NCBI GenBank assembly: GCA_038230275.1
Contig: JBBRNO010000001.1
Coordinates: forward strand, 59,254-123,253
Source of the DNA: JANXXV01 sp038230275
Lineage (GTDB): Bacteria > Acidobacteriota > Terriglobia > Bryobacterales > Bryobacteraceae
Reading direction: 5' to 3'
DNA length: 64,000 bases
In this document: positions 54,128 to 63,553 of the stretch, in pieces
Position numbering within the stretch: the stretch's first letter is position 1
Layout: each line of letters opens with the position of its first letter
Notes under the pieces: model-generated
Database searches by the model: none
What the model was told of the DNA's origin: nothing
Seen by the model: the letters and a program-made list of their open reading frames with translations, nothing else
Translations under genes and position numbers: made by a program

Positions 54128-54505
54128 TTACTTCACTTCGACGGTAGCGCCAGCTTCGGTAAATTTCTTCTTGATGCTTTCTGCTTCGTCCTTGTTCACG
54201 CCTTCCTTGATGGGCTTAGGTGCGCCGTCCACCAGGTCCTTGGCTTCTTTCAGGCCGAGGCTGGTAACTTCACGAACCGCCTTGATGACGTTGATCTTGT
54301 TAGCGCCGACAGCGGTGAGGACCACTGTGAATTCGGTCTTTTCTTCCACTGGAGCAGCGGCCGCGCCGCCCGCGGCCGGAGCAGCTGCAACCGAGGCAGC
54401 AGCGGCGGAAACGCCGAGCTTTTCTTCGAGCAACTTGACGAGCTGCGACGCCTCGAGGAGCGTCAGCCCTTGAATCTGTTCTGCAATACCGTTGATGTCC
54501 GCCAT
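54128..54505 (-). CDS. rplL: Ribosomal protein L7/L12
   Basis: A 125-residue L7/L12. N-terminal dimer helix pair (LTLLEASQLVKLLEEKLGV), an Ala-rich hinge of about 25 residues (AAAASVAAAPAAGGAAAAP), and the C-terminal domain with KINVIKAVREVTSLGLKEAK. It forms the stalk of the large subunit with L10 and recruits GTPases. GGGAG precedes the ATG. Confidence 0.97.
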   Translation of the reverse strand: MADINGIAEQIQGLTLLEASQLVKLLEEKLGVSAAAASVAAAPAAGGAAAAPVEEKTEFTVVLTAVGANKINVIKAVREVTSLGLKEAKDLVDGAPKPIKEGVNKDEAESIKKKFTEAGATVEVK

Positions 54506-54553
54506 TTTTCTTACACTCCCAATAATTTAAGAACTGAAATTGAATCCGAAAAC

Positions 54554-55081
54554 CTAACTGCTAAACTTGTTTTCCTTAACGCCCTGATCCACCACGACGG
54601 CGAGATTCCGCCCCACTCCATTCATCGCAGTAACCAGGCGCTGCGCCGGAGATTGAATGAGCCACAATACCTTGGCCAAAAGCTCGTCCCGAGACGGTAG
54701 GTTGGCCAACTCCTGAATGTTTTTCACCTCAACCGCACGGCCTTCGACAAAGCCGGCCTTGAAGGTGAATGCCGGAACTGTCTTGGCGTACGTGGTGAGG
54801 GCCTTGGCCAGGGCGACCGGATCGGCAGTGGTGTACGCCAGGGAGGTCATACCCTTCAATCCAGCGAGCAAATCCTGGGACGGCAACCCTTCGGAAGCCT
54901 TGGCAGCGAGGTTATTTTTCACAACCTGATATTTACCGCCCGCCTGCTTTACCGTTTTGCGCAGTTCAAAATCCTGCTGGACGGTGATCTTCTCAAAGCC
55001 AGTGACGAAGATATTTGGCGACTGCTGCAACTCTTTGCGCAAGGCATCGAGGTCTTTCTCTTTTTCAGATTTTTTCTTCAT
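54554..55081 (-). CDS. rplJ: Ribosomal protein L10
   Basis: A 175-residue L10 with the expected N-terminal rRNA-binding domain (QAGGKYQVVKNNLAAKA) and C-terminal helix that binds L7/L12. It lies 48 bp before rplL. Only 33 bp separate it from rplA, so the long L10-binding leader known upstream of rplJ in E. coli is not present. Confidence 0.95.
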   Translation of the reverse strand: MKKKSEKEKDLDALRKELQQSPNIFVTGFEKITVQQDFELRKTVKQAGGKYQVVKNNLAAKASEGLPSQDLLAGLKGMTSLAYTTADPVALAKALTTYAKTVPAFTFKAGFVEGRAVEVKNIQELANLPSRDELLAKVLWLIQSPAQRLVTAMNGVGRNLAVVVDQGVKENKFSS

Positions 55082-55082
55082 T

Positions 55083-55110
55083 GATAATTTCCCGAGGGAT
55101 AGTTTCCCGA
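55083..55110 (-). repeat. 13-bp direct repeat in the rplA-rplJ gap
   Basis: GATAATTTCCCGA (55083-55095) and GATAGTTTCCCGA (55098-55110), one mismatch, 15 bases apart, just before the rplJ start. It may be a regulatory duplication or chance; the ribosome site of rplJ falls within it. Confidence 0.4.
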
Positions 55111-55114
55111 AGCC

Positions 55115-55828
55115 TTAAGAGGCAACCGGCTTCGCGTTGAACGAACTGACATCGAGCGAGATGCCAGGACCCATGGTGGAGCAGATAGTGACGCTCTTGA
55201 CGTACTTGCCCTTGGAGGCGGCAGGCTTCGCTTTAACAACCGCGGCGAGCAGGCTGGCCGCATTGGCGAGCAATTTTGGCGTCTCGAAACTGACCTTGCC
55301 AACGGGAGCATGGATGACTCCGGTTTTGTCGACGCGGAATTCAATCTTACCGGCTTTGGTTTCGCGGATGGCTCCGGCCACGTCCTGGGTGACGGTCCCG
55401 GTCTTCGGATTGGGCATCAGGCCGCGCGGGCCGAGCACCTTGCCGAGCTTACCAACCGAGCGCATCATATCCGGAGTGGCGATCACGGCGTCGTAATCGG
55501 TCCAGCCTTCGGTCTGGATCTTAGTGACCATATCTTCACCGCCGACGAAATCCGCACCGGCTTCCTGCGCCTCGCGAATCTTGTCGCCCGAGGCGATCAC
55601 CAACACGATCTTCTTCTTTCCCAGGCCGTGCGGTAGAACGAGCGTGCCGCGGACCATCTGGTCTGCATGCTTTGGATCGACTCCAAGCCGCATATGCAAT
55701 TCGACAGTCTCGTCGAATTTGGCGAACTTGATCTTCTGCACGAGCGGAACGGCTTCTTCCAATTGGTACGCACGGGCTTCGACCTGCCCGGCGGCAGACA
55801 AAAATTTCTTACCTTGTTTCTGACTCAT
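55115..55828 (-). CDS. rplA: Ribosomal protein L1
   Basis: A 237-residue L1. FDETVELHMRLGVDPKHADQMVRGTLVLPHGLGK is the conserved N-terminal part and LGPRGLMPNPKTGTV the hallmark near residue 125. It binds 23S rRNA in the mobile stalk and, in many bacteria, its own message. It starts the ribosomal cluster here; rplK, normally just before it, is absent from the flank. Confidence 0.97.
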   Translation of the reverse strand: MSQKQGKKFLSAAGQVEARAYQLEEAVPLVQKIKFAKFDETVELHMRLGVDPKHADQMVRGTLVLPHGLGKKKIVLVIASGDKIREAQEAGADFVGGEDMVTKIQTEGWTDYDAVIATPDMMRSVGKLGKVLGPRGLMPNPKTGTVTQDVAGAIRETKAGKIEFRVDKTGVIHAPVGKVSFETPKLLANAASLLAAVVKAKPAASKGKYVKSVTICSTMGPGISLDVSSFNAKPVAS

Positions 55829-55938
55829 GAAATCCTCAACTGGTACAAACGGCTTCCGGCGTTTTAACTACGATTACGCTTTCCGCCTCCCAAGGTGACG
55901 TGGCAAAGCTCGCCACATAACAGCAGGTGAAAACATCA

Positions 55939-55966
55939 GTGTAACAAACTGGTTATCCAATTGCAA
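55939..55966 (-). promoter_or_regulatory. Sigma-70-type promoter candidate for rplA
   Basis: On the minus strand TTGCAA, 17 bases, TACACT, about 110 bp before the rplA start. Both boxes match at 4 of 6. It lies in the short gap shared with the divergent HDOD gene. Confidence 0.5.
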
Positions 55967-56020
55967 GCCGCCTCATATTGCACTTCGAAATGCCGAAAAG
56001 GAATAGAAGGCGTGCTTTCC

Positions 56021-57457
56021 ATGGTAACAGATCCGCCACGGTCCATTGGCGAGGTAAAGCTTCGGGCGTGCCTTGCTCGAATCGCGGCCAATGAGGGAAT
56101 TCCTCCATTTCGCGAACATGCAGGGGAGCTGATCGTTGGGACGTACGATTTGGAGAACAGTTCCAGCCACCTATCGCGGATCATTCTGAAGGACGTCGGG
56201 CTGACTTCGCAGATGCTGCAGGTGGCTAACTCCGCTTTCTATAACCGGTCGGGCCGTCCGATTCTCACGGTGGCCCACGCGGTGACGCTGCTGGGTTGGG
56301 AGACTATCCGCAACCGGGTGAGCGCGGTGCGCTACATCGAACACTTCGCCAACCGTTCGCCGGGGCTGCGCGAGTTGATGGTGCTATCGGTGATCAGCGC
56401 GGTTCACAGCCGTGAGGTGGCGGTGACGGTGGGCTATCCGCGTCCGGAAGAGGCGTTTCTGTGTGCGCTGCTACGGAACCTGGGTGAGGTGTTGATCGCT
56501 TCGCACTTTCCGGAGGAGTACGGCGACATTATTCTGGCGATGCAGTCAAAGAAACTCACCGCCCAGGCAGCTTGCGTCCGGGTTCTGAGCTTTCATTGGG
56601 AAGCGGTTGGGGCGCGAACGGCGGCGGCTTGGAATCTTCCACCGAGTGTGCAGCTGTGCCTCAACGGTGCGGTAGCCGCCGGCGTGGCGCCGCTTGACCG
56701 CTGCCTGGCATCGCTTGCAGAGTACGGCCAGACCATGACCAATGCGTTGTACCGAAAGGGTACCGGGATTGAGTCCATGCATTTGGGGACGGTTATCGAC
56801 CCACACGGCCGCGGGACGCTGGTTCCGCTGCGGGACTTGCAGCGTGTTGCCGGAACCGCAGTCAGCGAGACGGCGCAGATGTTGGCGGCGTTGAAGATTC
56901 CAGTAGACGTGCTGCTCCTGGAAATGCAGGCGCAACTTTCGCAAGCGAACCTGGAATCCGGTCCGTCCCTGGAGGCGGCGGTTGAAGTGGCGGCGCGGGA
57001 GCTGCAATCGGGCGACTTCCAGATCACTCCGTACCTGATGCGTCTTTTGGACGGAGTGCAGGCCGCCGGATTCGATCTGGTTATTTTCGGTCTGGTGAAC
57101 GAAGACTGCACTGTGATTCGCGGCCGGCTGATAAGTGGGGATTTCGGCGACAATATCCTGAGCCGTTTCGATTTTCCGATTGACCGGAAGGAAGGGCCCA
57201 TTTCGGCGGCGTTGCGAAACAAACTGGACGTGCTGGTGGACGGGGCTCGCGATGACCGCTACAACGGGTCGGGGTTTGTGAAGACCCTGAATGCCAGCGC
57301 CTTTGCGCTATTTCCCATTGTGGTGGACCGGAAGGTGGCGGGGTGTCTTTATGCGGGAAAGCGGGGGCGCGCCGTGGGCCTGGAGAACTTCCGGGCGGGT
57401 CTGGTCCGGGTGCGCGATCTGATTGCCGAGGGAATCGGGAAGACGCACCAGGGTTAA
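56021..57457 (+). CDS. HDOD-domain signalling protein
   Basis: A 478-residue protein. An HDOD domain (about 25-235: LSRIILKDVGLTSQMLQVANSAF, TVAHAVTLLGWETIRN, EEAFLCALLRNLGEVL) lies first. A helical linker follows, and the last ~170 residues have a GAF-like pattern (FALFPIVVDRKVAGCLYAG). HDOD proteins are catalytically inert relatives of HD phosphodiesterases and act in signalling. The ATG at 56021 has AGAAGG upstream; the frame is open to 55961 but that stretch shows no homology. The stop codon lies in a tandem repeat. Confidence 0.82.
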   Translation: MVTDPPRSIGEVKLRACLARIAANEGIPPFREHAGELIVGTYDLENSSSHLSRIILKDVGLTSQMLQVANSAFYNRSGRPILTVAHAVTLLGWETIRNRVSAVRYIEHFANRSPGLRELMVLSVISAVHSREVAVTVGYPRPEEAFLCALLRNLGEVLIASHFPEEYGDIILAMQSKKLTAQAACVRVLSFHWEAVGARTAAAWNLPPSVQLCLNGAVAAGVAPLDRCLASLAEYGQTMTNALYRKGTGIESMHLGTVIDPHGRGTLVPLRDLQRVAGTAVSETAQMLAALKIPVDVLLLEMQAQLSQANLESGPSLEAAVEVAARELQSGDFQITPYLMRLLDGVQAAGFDLVIFGLVNEDCTVIRGRLISGDFGDNILSRFDFPIDRKEGPISAALRNKLDVLVDGARDDRYNGSGFVKTLNASAFALFPIVVDRKVAGCLYAGKRGRAVGLENFRAGLVRVRDLIAEGIGKTHQG

Positions 57458-57504
57458 GGTTTGACGCATCAGGGTTAAGGTTTGACGCATCAGGGTTAAG
57501 GTTT
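57442..57504 (+). repeat. Three 21-bp tandem repeats over the HDOD stop codon
   Basis: The unit GACGCATCAGGGTTAAGGTTT occurs three times in a row; the first copy has a single change (C for T at base 7). The TAA of the HDOD gene is in the first copy. Later copies are outside the gene. Confidence 0.85.
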
Positions 57505-57656
57505 GTGGATACCTGGCGGCGAACGAGGGCTTGCCCAGAGTGCGAGGGCCGGAGGGCGGCGGAGATTGTCCGTTGTCAGGACTTGCGGTACCGGCTTGCA
57601 CCTTGCGAACGTCCGGACGGAAGCCGGGTTTGCCAGGTGAGTGCGGAGGATGAGGT

Positions 57657-57690
57657 TGCGGACGGGAGCTTGGTATCGCTCCCGTCCGCA
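57657..57690 (+). terminator. Hairpin between convergent HDOD and lon genes
   Basis: A perfect 13-bp stem TGCGGACGGGAGC/GCTCCCGTCCGCA with an 8-base loop, 7 bp from the lon stop. No long T run follows on either strand, so it is a terminator candidate, possibly bidirectional, rather than a classic one. Confidence 0.6.
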
Positions 57691-57697
57691 GCTTAGG

Positions 57698-60049
57698 TTA
57701 TGCGGTCAGTCTGAGTTGGTCCGCCAGCTTTGGGAGGAGAGCTTCCAAGACCTGGCCGATGCGATCGGCGAAGATGAATTCCATCTCCGCGCGGACTGCG
57801 TCCGGGAGTTCCCGCAGATCCTTCTTGTTCGCCTTGGGCATGACTACGCGCTTGATGCCTGCGCGTCTGGCCGCCAGCACCTTTTCTTTGATGCCGCCGA
57901 TGGGCAGCACCAAGCCGGTGAGGGTCATCTCGCCCGTCATCGCGGTGTCGGACCGGGCAGGTATTCCGGTGTACATTGAGGTGAGCGCGACCGCCATGGT
58001 TACACCCGCCGACGGTCCATCCTTGGGAATGGCGCCGGCCGGTACGTGTACGTGGACCCCGTTCTTGTTGAAGACTTCGGGATCGATACCCCACTCGGCT
58101 GCGTGCGACCAGATGTAGCTCTGGGCCGCCTTCACCGATTCCTGCATCACCTCGCCTAACTGGCCGGTGAGAGTAAGCCCTTTTCCGTTCGGCTGCAGCG
58201 AGGCTTCAATGTAGAGCACATCGCCGCCGGTTTCGGTCCAGGCTAAGCCTGTCGCCACGCCCGGAGGCACGTTGCGTCTGGCCTCTTCCGGGGTGAACGG
58301 CTCGGGTCCAAGCAACTCTTCCAGATCTTCGGGGCCGATTACCACCGATTGCGTGTTGCCTTCGGCGAAGCGCAGCGACACCTTACGGGTGAGCTTGGCG
58401 ATGGCGCGCTCGAGCCGGCGGAGTCCGGCTTCGCGGGTGTAGCCGGAGATCACTTTCTGCAAGGTTCCACTGGCTAGAACCAGCTGCTCGGCGGTTAGGC
58501 CGGCTTCCGCCAACTGGCGCGGAATGAGGTAGCGCACCGCGATTTCGATCTTCTCTTCCTCGCTGTAGCCGCGGAGATGCAGGATCTCCATGCGGTCGAG
58601 CAGCGGTCTGGGGATAGTGTCCAGGGTGTTGGCTGTGGTGACGAATAAAGTCCGCGAGAGATCGAAGGGCAGATCGAGGTAATTATCGCGGAACGTCTTG
58701 TTCTGCGCCGGGTCGAGGACTTCAAGCAGCGCGGCGGCGGGGTCGCCACGATAGTCGCGGCCCAGCTTGTCGATTTCGTCCAGCATCAGCACCGGGTTGT
58801 TCGCCTTGGCGCGCCGGAAGGCTTGAATCATGCGGCCGGGCATGGCGCCGATGTAAGTCCGGCGATGGCCGCGCAGTTCGGCTTCGTCGTGCATGCCGCC
58901 GAGACTGACGCGTTCGAATTTGCGGCCCAATGCCCTGGCGATGGATTGGCCGAGGGAGGTTTTGCCTACGCCGGGAGGTCCGACGAAGCAGAGGATGGGC
59001 GCCTTGGCGGTGGGGTTCATTTTCAAAACGCCGAGGTGTTCGAGGATGCGCTCCTTCACTTCCTTGAGCGCATAGTGATCCTCGTCCAGGATCTGGCGGG
59101 CGTGCGAGATGTCAAGCCGGTCATCGGTGCCGGTGTTCCAGGGCAGCTCGAGAATCATTTCGACATAGCTGCGCACGACGTGATGCTCCGGCGATGCCGA
59201 GGGCAGTTTTTCCAGACGCGACAGTTCGCGTTCGGTTTCCTTGCGTACTTCTTCCGGCAGATTGGCCTTTTCCACCTGTTCGCGGAGCAGGTCGGTTTCG
59301 GCCTGGTCGGAGCCCTTCTCGCCGAGTTCGGTTTGAATGGCGCGCATTTGCTGGCGCAGCAGGTATTCGCGCTGCTCCTTCGACATTTCACTACGCGCGT
59401 TGTTGGCGATTTTGCTGCGTAGTTCCAGCACCTGAATCTCGTGGCTAAGGTAGGAGTGCATCAGGCGCAGCGCATCGACTCGCGTTTGCGACTCGAGCAG
59501 TGCTTGCTCCTTCTTTACGTCCAGACCCAGCACCGAGGCCAGCAGGAAGACCAGGCGCAATGGATCGTCGTTACTGGCCAGCAGGGAACGGATCTCGGGT
59601 GGAGCTTGCACTTGCGTCAGTTCGATGGCCTTGTTCGAGAGTTCGATCAGCGCGCCGTGCAGGGCTTCCACTTCGGCGCCGCCATCTTCGGGAAGCGGGG
59701 ACGGGAGCACACGCGATTGGAGATAGCCGTCTACCTCTTCCACCTTGAGCACGGTGACGCGCTCGGCCCCCATGACGAGAACTTCCACCATGGACTCGTT
59801 GGGCTTGGACATGCGGCGGATCACCGCACGGGTGCCGACCGAGTAGAGATCGTCCTGCGCGGGCGATTCCACGTCGGGATCGCGTTGGGCTACCAGGACG
59901 ATCTCTTTGTCTTCCGAGGCCAAGGCTGCCTTCACGGCAGCCAGGGAAGTCGAGCGGCCAACGGAGAGTGGCATCAACAGATTTGGGAACAGCAGCGCGT
60001 TTTTCAGCGGGAGGATCGGTAGAACTTTTACGTTTTGTTGGTCGCTCAT
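57698..60049 (-). CDS. lon: ATP-dependent protease Lon
   Basis: A 783-residue LonA. N-terminal substrate domain (1-195), coiled region, AAA+ module with Walker A GPPGVGKT at 357-364, and protease domain with catalytic Ser680 (KDGPSAG) and Lys near 723 (GGIKEK). It degrades damaged and regulatory proteins in the cytoplasm. AGAGGAG precedes the ATG by six bases. It follows clpB on the same strand. Confidence 0.97.
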   Translation of the reverse strand: MSDQQNVKVLPILPLKNALLFPNLLMPLSVGRSTSLAAVKAALASEDKEIVLVAQRDPDVESPAQDDLYSVGTRAVIRRMSKPNESMVEVLVMGAERVTVLKVEEVDGYLQSRVLPSPLPEDGGAEVEALHGALIELSNKAIELTQVQAPPEIRSLLASNDDPLRLVFLLASVLGLDVKKEQALLESQTRVDALRLMHSYLSHEIQVLELRSKIANNARSEMSKEQREYLLRQQMRAIQTELGEKGSDQAETDLLREQVEKANLPEEVRKETERELSRLEKLPSASPEHHVVRSYVEMILELPWNTGTDDRLDISHARQILDEDHYALKEVKERILEHLGVLKMNPTAKAPILCFVGPPGVGKTSLGQSIARALGRKFERVSLGGMHDEAELRGHRRTYIGAMPGRMIQAFRRAKANNPVLMLDEIDKLGRDYRGDPAAALLEVLDPAQNKTFRDNYLDLPFDLSRTLFVTTANTLDTIPRPLLDRMEILHLRGYSEEEKIEIAVRYLIPRQLAEAGLTAEQLVLASGTLQKVISGYTREAGLRRLERAIAKLTRKVSLRFAEGNTQSVVIGPEDLEELLGPEPFTPEEARRNVPPGVATGLAWTETGGDVLYIEASLQPNGKGLTLTGQLGEVMQESVKAAQSYIWSHAAEWGIDPEVFNKNGVHVHVPAGAIPKDGPSAGVTMAVALTSMYTGIPARSDTAMTGEMTLTGLVLPIGGIKEKVLAARRAGIKRVVMPKANKKDLRELPDAVRAEMEFIFADRIGQVLEALLPKLADQLRLTA

Positions 60050-60112
60050 ATTATTTGCTCCTCTTACTATCTACTTTGATGCTGTTCCGCGAAAATGGAT
60101 TCGGGATCATCT

Positions 60113-60136
60113 ACCGCTCCCTTACGGTCGCGGCTC
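60113..60136. repeat. REP-like arm between clpB and lon
   Basis: A 24-base sequence starting ACCGCTCCCTTACGG and ending CGCGGCTC, the same family as the rpoB-rpoC hairpin arms but single. The rest of the 236-bp gap has no gene. Confidence 0.65.
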
Positions 60137-60285
60137 GGAAACGAAGTGGCGCTCTAGCTGGGGTCCACTACCACGAACTGGGTTTGGCCGCCGCTGCCGG
60201 TGTTACGTGTCTGACTACAGGCGCTGCGGAAGATGATTTTAAAAAAGTACCGCCGTAAAGAGGCCATAAATAGGGATCGTTTCAT

Positions 60286-62859
60286 TTATCCTTGCACTCC
60301 TTGTAATTTAGACGTGTCAACTTTGGCTTTGATATTCACAAATGTCAAAGCCTGATTGGCTACTTCGACCAGGATCTTCTGGTTATCGCCTAGCTCTCCG
60401 GCTAAGAGTTTTCGGGCTAGCGGCGTTTCTACTTCGCGCTGGATGGCGCGTTTGAGCGGCCTTGCGCCATAGGTTGGGTCGTAGCCGCTTTGGACGAGAT
60501 GGGCGCGGGCCTCGTCTGTCAGTTCGAGTTCGATATGACGTTCGGCTAAGCGCTTGCGGAGTCCGTTGAGTTGGATCTCCACGATCTGCTTGAGGTGATC
60601 TTCGTTCAGCGAATGGAAGTTGATGATTTCGTCGATGCGGTTCAGGAATTCCGGCCGGAAGAAATCGCGAAGGTCCCCGGCGATGTTGGACGTCATGATG
60701 ACGATGGTGTTTTTGAAATCCACCGTTCTTCCCTGCCCGTCCGTTAGACGGCCGTCGTCTAAAATTTGCAACAGAATATTGAAGACGTCGGGATGCGCTT
60801 TTTCGATTTCGTCGAACAGGATGACGCTGTAGGGCCTGCGGCGGACGGCTTCGGTTAACTGGCCGCCCTCTTCGTAGCCCACGTATCCGGGGGGTGCGCC
60901 TACCAGTCTGGCTACGGCGTGCTTCTCCTGATACTCCGACATGTCGATGCGGATCATGGCGTGTTCGTCGTCGAACAGGAATTGCGCCAGGGCGCGGGCG
61001 AGTTCGGTTTTGCCTACGCCGGTGGGTCCTAAAAAGATGAAGCTGCCGATGGGGCGTTGCGGGTCCTTGAGTCCGGCACGGGCGCGGAGGACGGCATCGG
61101 CTACCGCATTCACGGCCTGGTCCTGGCCGACTACCCTGGCGTGCAATTCGTTTTCGAGCTGCAACAGTTTTTGGGTTTCGCCTTCGAGCAGTTTGGAAAC
61201 CGGAACGCCGGTCCAGCGGCTGACCACATCGGCGATATCTTCCTCATCCACTTCTTCTTTGAGCAGACGTTTGTGGCCTTGTTTTTCGGCCAGGCGCTCC
61301 TCTTCTTTCTGCAGCCTGGTTTCTAGGTCGCGCAGTTTTCCATACTTTAGTTCGGCGGCGCGGTTGAGGTCGTACTGGCGTTCAGCTGTATCGATGTCGC
61401 GGCGGATCTGATCGCGCTGTTCGCGGAGATTGCGCAGGTTTTGGACGGCTTCTTTCTCAGACTGCCATTGGGCCTGCAGCGAGCTGGATTCTGTTTTCAG
61501 GTTCGCCAATTCTTTTTCGATTTTGGCCAGGCGTTCGCGGGAGACGTTGTCGTTCTCCTTCTTCAACGCTTCGCGCTCGATTTCGAGCTGCATGCTGCGG
61601 CGCAGGATTTCGTCGAGTTCGGCTGGCATGGAGTCAATTTCGGTGCGCAGTTTGGCAGCGGATTCGTCCACCAGATCGATGGCCTTGTCCGGCAGGAAAC
61701 GATCGGAGATGTAGCGCTGCGAGAGCACGGCGGCCGCTACCAGCGCGGTGTCTTTGATACGGACGCCGTGGTGCACTTCATAGCGTTCGCGCAGACCGCG
61801 GAGGATGGAGATGGTGTCCTCGACACTGGGCTGGTCCACAAGAACGGTTTGGAAGCGGCGCTCCAGGGCGGCATCCTTTTCGATGTTTTTACGATATTCG
61901 TCGAGCGTGGTGGCGCCGATGCAATGCAGTTCGCCGCGCGCCAGCATGGGTTTCAGCAAATTGCCGGCGTCCATTGCGCCTTCGGCTTTGCCCGCTCCGA
62001 CAACGGTGTGCAATTCGTCGATGAAGAGAATGATCTCGCCTTGCGCCGATTGCACTTCCTTCAAGACGGCTTTGAGGCGCTCTTCGAATTCGCCGCGGAA
62101 TTTCGCTCCGGCGATGAGAGCGCCCATGTCCAGCGAGACCACTTTGCGGTGTTTGAGGCCTTCGGGGACGTCGCCGCGGACGATGCGCTGGGCGAGGCCT
62201 TCCACGATGGCTGTTTTGCCTACGCCGGGTTCGCCGATGAGCACCGGATTGTTCTTGGTGCGGCGGGAGAGCACCTGAATGACGCGGCGGATCTCTTCAT
62301 CGCGGCCGATTACGGGGTCGAGCTTGTCCTGGGCGGCCATTTTTGTGAGGTCGCGGCCGTAGCGCTCCAGCGCTTCGTAGGTTACTTCGGGATTCTGGGT
62401 GGTTACGCGCTGGCTGCCGCGAACCTCTTGAAGCGCACGCATGAGGCGCTCGCGGGTGATCTGGAATTCCTTGAAGAGACGGCCGGTAGTGCCGGTGTCG
62501 TCCGTCATGGCCAGAAGCAGGTGTTCGACCGAAACGTAGTCGTCCTTGAGGCGTTTGGCCTCGTCTTCGGACTGCGTTAAGAGGCGCTGCAGACGGGCGG
62601 TGACAAATACCTGGTCGGGCGTGCCGGCAGGGGTGGACACCTTGGGCAGGCGGGCGATTTCCTGGTCTAGACGGCGTAGCAGGGTCTCGGCTGGGAAGTC
62701 GGCTTTGAGCAGGAGGGAAAGCGCAAGTCCCCCTTCTTGCTCTAGTAGGGCGGCTAGCAGGTGCTCGATGTCGATTTGCTGCTGGCCGTTGCGGACGGCC
62801 TTCGACTGAGCAGCCTGGAGCGCGGATTGTACTTTTTCAGTGAGGCGGTTGAAGTCCAT
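60286..62859 (-). CDS. clpB: Disaggregase chaperone ClpB
   Basis: An 857-residue Hsp100. N-domain (1-145), first AAA+ module with Walker A at 209-216 (GEPGVGKT), the long middle coiled coil (about 410-535) that marks ClpB rather than ClpA/ClpC, and second AAA+ module with Walker A at 611-618 (GPTGVGKT). It rescues aggregated proteins with DnaK. No CIRCE element or clear heat-shock promoter is seen upstream. Confidence 0.97.
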   Translation of the reverse strand: MDFNRLTEKVQSALQAAQSKAVRNGQQQIDIEHLLAALLEQEGGLALSLLLKADFPAETLLRRLDQEIARLPKVSTPAGTPDQVFVTARLQRLLTQSEDEAKRLKDDYVSVEHLLLAMTDDTGTTGRLFKEFQITRERLMRALQEVRGSQRVTTQNPEVTYEALERYGRDLTKMAAQDKLDPVIGRDEEIRRVIQVLSRRTKNNPVLIGEPGVGKTAIVEGLAQRIVRGDVPEGLKHRKVVSLDMGALIAGAKFRGEFEERLKAVLKEVQSAQGEIILFIDELHTVVGAGKAEGAMDAGNLLKPMLARGELHCIGATTLDEYRKNIEKDAALERRFQTVLVDQPSVEDTISILRGLRERYEVHHGVRIKDTALVAAAVLSQRYISDRFLPDKAIDLVDESAAKLRTEIDSMPAELDEILRRSMQLEIEREALKKENDNVSRERLAKIEKELANLKTESSSLQAQWQSEKEAVQNLRNLREQRDQIRRDIDTAERQYDLNRAAELKYGKLRDLETRLQKEEERLAEKQGHKRLLKEEVDEEDIADVVSRWTGVPVSKLLEGETQKLLQLENELHARVVGQDQAVNAVADAVLRARAGLKDPQRPIGSFIFLGPTGVGKTELARALAQFLFDDEHAMIRIDMSEYQEKHAVARLVGAPPGYVGYEEGGQLTEAVRRRPYSVILFDEIEKAHPDVFNILLQILDDGRLTDGQGRTVDFKNTIVIMTSNIAGDLRDFFRPEFLNRIDEIINFHSLNEDHLKQIVEIQLNGLRKRLAERHIELELTDEARAHLVQSGYDPTYGARPLKRAIQREVETPLARKLLAGELGDNQKILVEVANQALTFVNIKAKVDTSKLQGVQG

Positions 62860-62896
62860 GGCTTGAGCTTAGCATAGTTAGTATCCGGAAGTACAG

Positions 62897-63553
62897 TTAT
62901 CTGAGTGTCTTCTTGTCATGTTTCTTTATTTCTGGGTGGTCAGCTTGATTTTCTCCTTTGATTTCGGGTTCGGCGCTGGGTTCTTTGGGCTCGATTTGGG
63001 TTTGTTTTGCGAATTCGGTTGGAAGTGGGTTTGCCGTTTCGGTTTCAACGGTTTGAGTTTCCTTTTGGCGGGCGGATTGGAGGGACTTTAGTTCTTTCCA
63101 GGCTTTGAAGAAGGACCGTTCGAAGCGGGCGTCGTAGCGGTAGTAGCGTCCCAGCATGTCGGCTCCCTGGACGTCGGCTTCGGCTAACAGGTGCAGCGTG
63201 CCTTCCACTGTCATATCTTTGAACTTCTGGGCAATGGTTGACTTTAGCTTGCTGTTATTTACGTCGAAGAGACCGGTCTCCATTTTGACGATTCGCTGGC
63301 GGCGCCAGTAGGTGTCGGCGATTTGATTGACGAGCAGATGTTCCATGATGCCTTCGGGGTTTAGTTCCCGGCAGAGCTGGTTTAGGAATTCGTCGAAGGC
63401 GTTTTGATCTTCGATGTCGGGGATTACCGGGTGCTGGGCCGAGAGGCCGTGCTTGAGAGCGTTGTTACGGACGGCGGCGCGTCCGGCTGGAGTCTTGGGA
63501 CCGCCCTTCTTCCCGTTTTCGCGGTTCGCGTTGATTCGCTTTTCGGTTGCCAT
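62897..63553 (-). CDS. Hypothetical protein of a multicopy acidobacterial type
   Basis: A 218-residue protein. The N-terminus (INANRENGKKGGPKTPAGR, then NNALKHGLSA) is a pattern I recall from short proteins that occur in many copies in acidobacteria and planctomycetes. A helical middle (YWRRQRIVKMETGLFD) and a low-complexity Glu/Gln/Pro tail follow. No function is known; multicopy occurrence makes a link to mobile DNA possible. Confidence 0.6.
   Translation of the reverse strand: MATEKRINANRENGKKGGPKTPAGRAAVRNNALKHGLSAQHPVIPDIEDQNAFDEFLNQLCRELNPEGIMEHLLVNQIADTYWRRQRIVKMETGLFDVNNSKLKSTIAQKFKDMTVEGTLHLLAEADVQGADMLGRYYRYDARFERSFFKAWKELKSLQSARQKETQTVETETANPLPTEFAKQTQIEPKEPSAEPEIKGENQADHPEIKKHDKKTLR

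Noticed and set aside
57308..57601. Minus-strand frame with three heptapeptide repeats
   Set aside because: The heptapeptide is just the 21-bp tandem repeat read in an antisense frame.
61441..62580. 379-codon open frame on the plus strand
   Set aside because: Fully antisense to clpB, with no motif.
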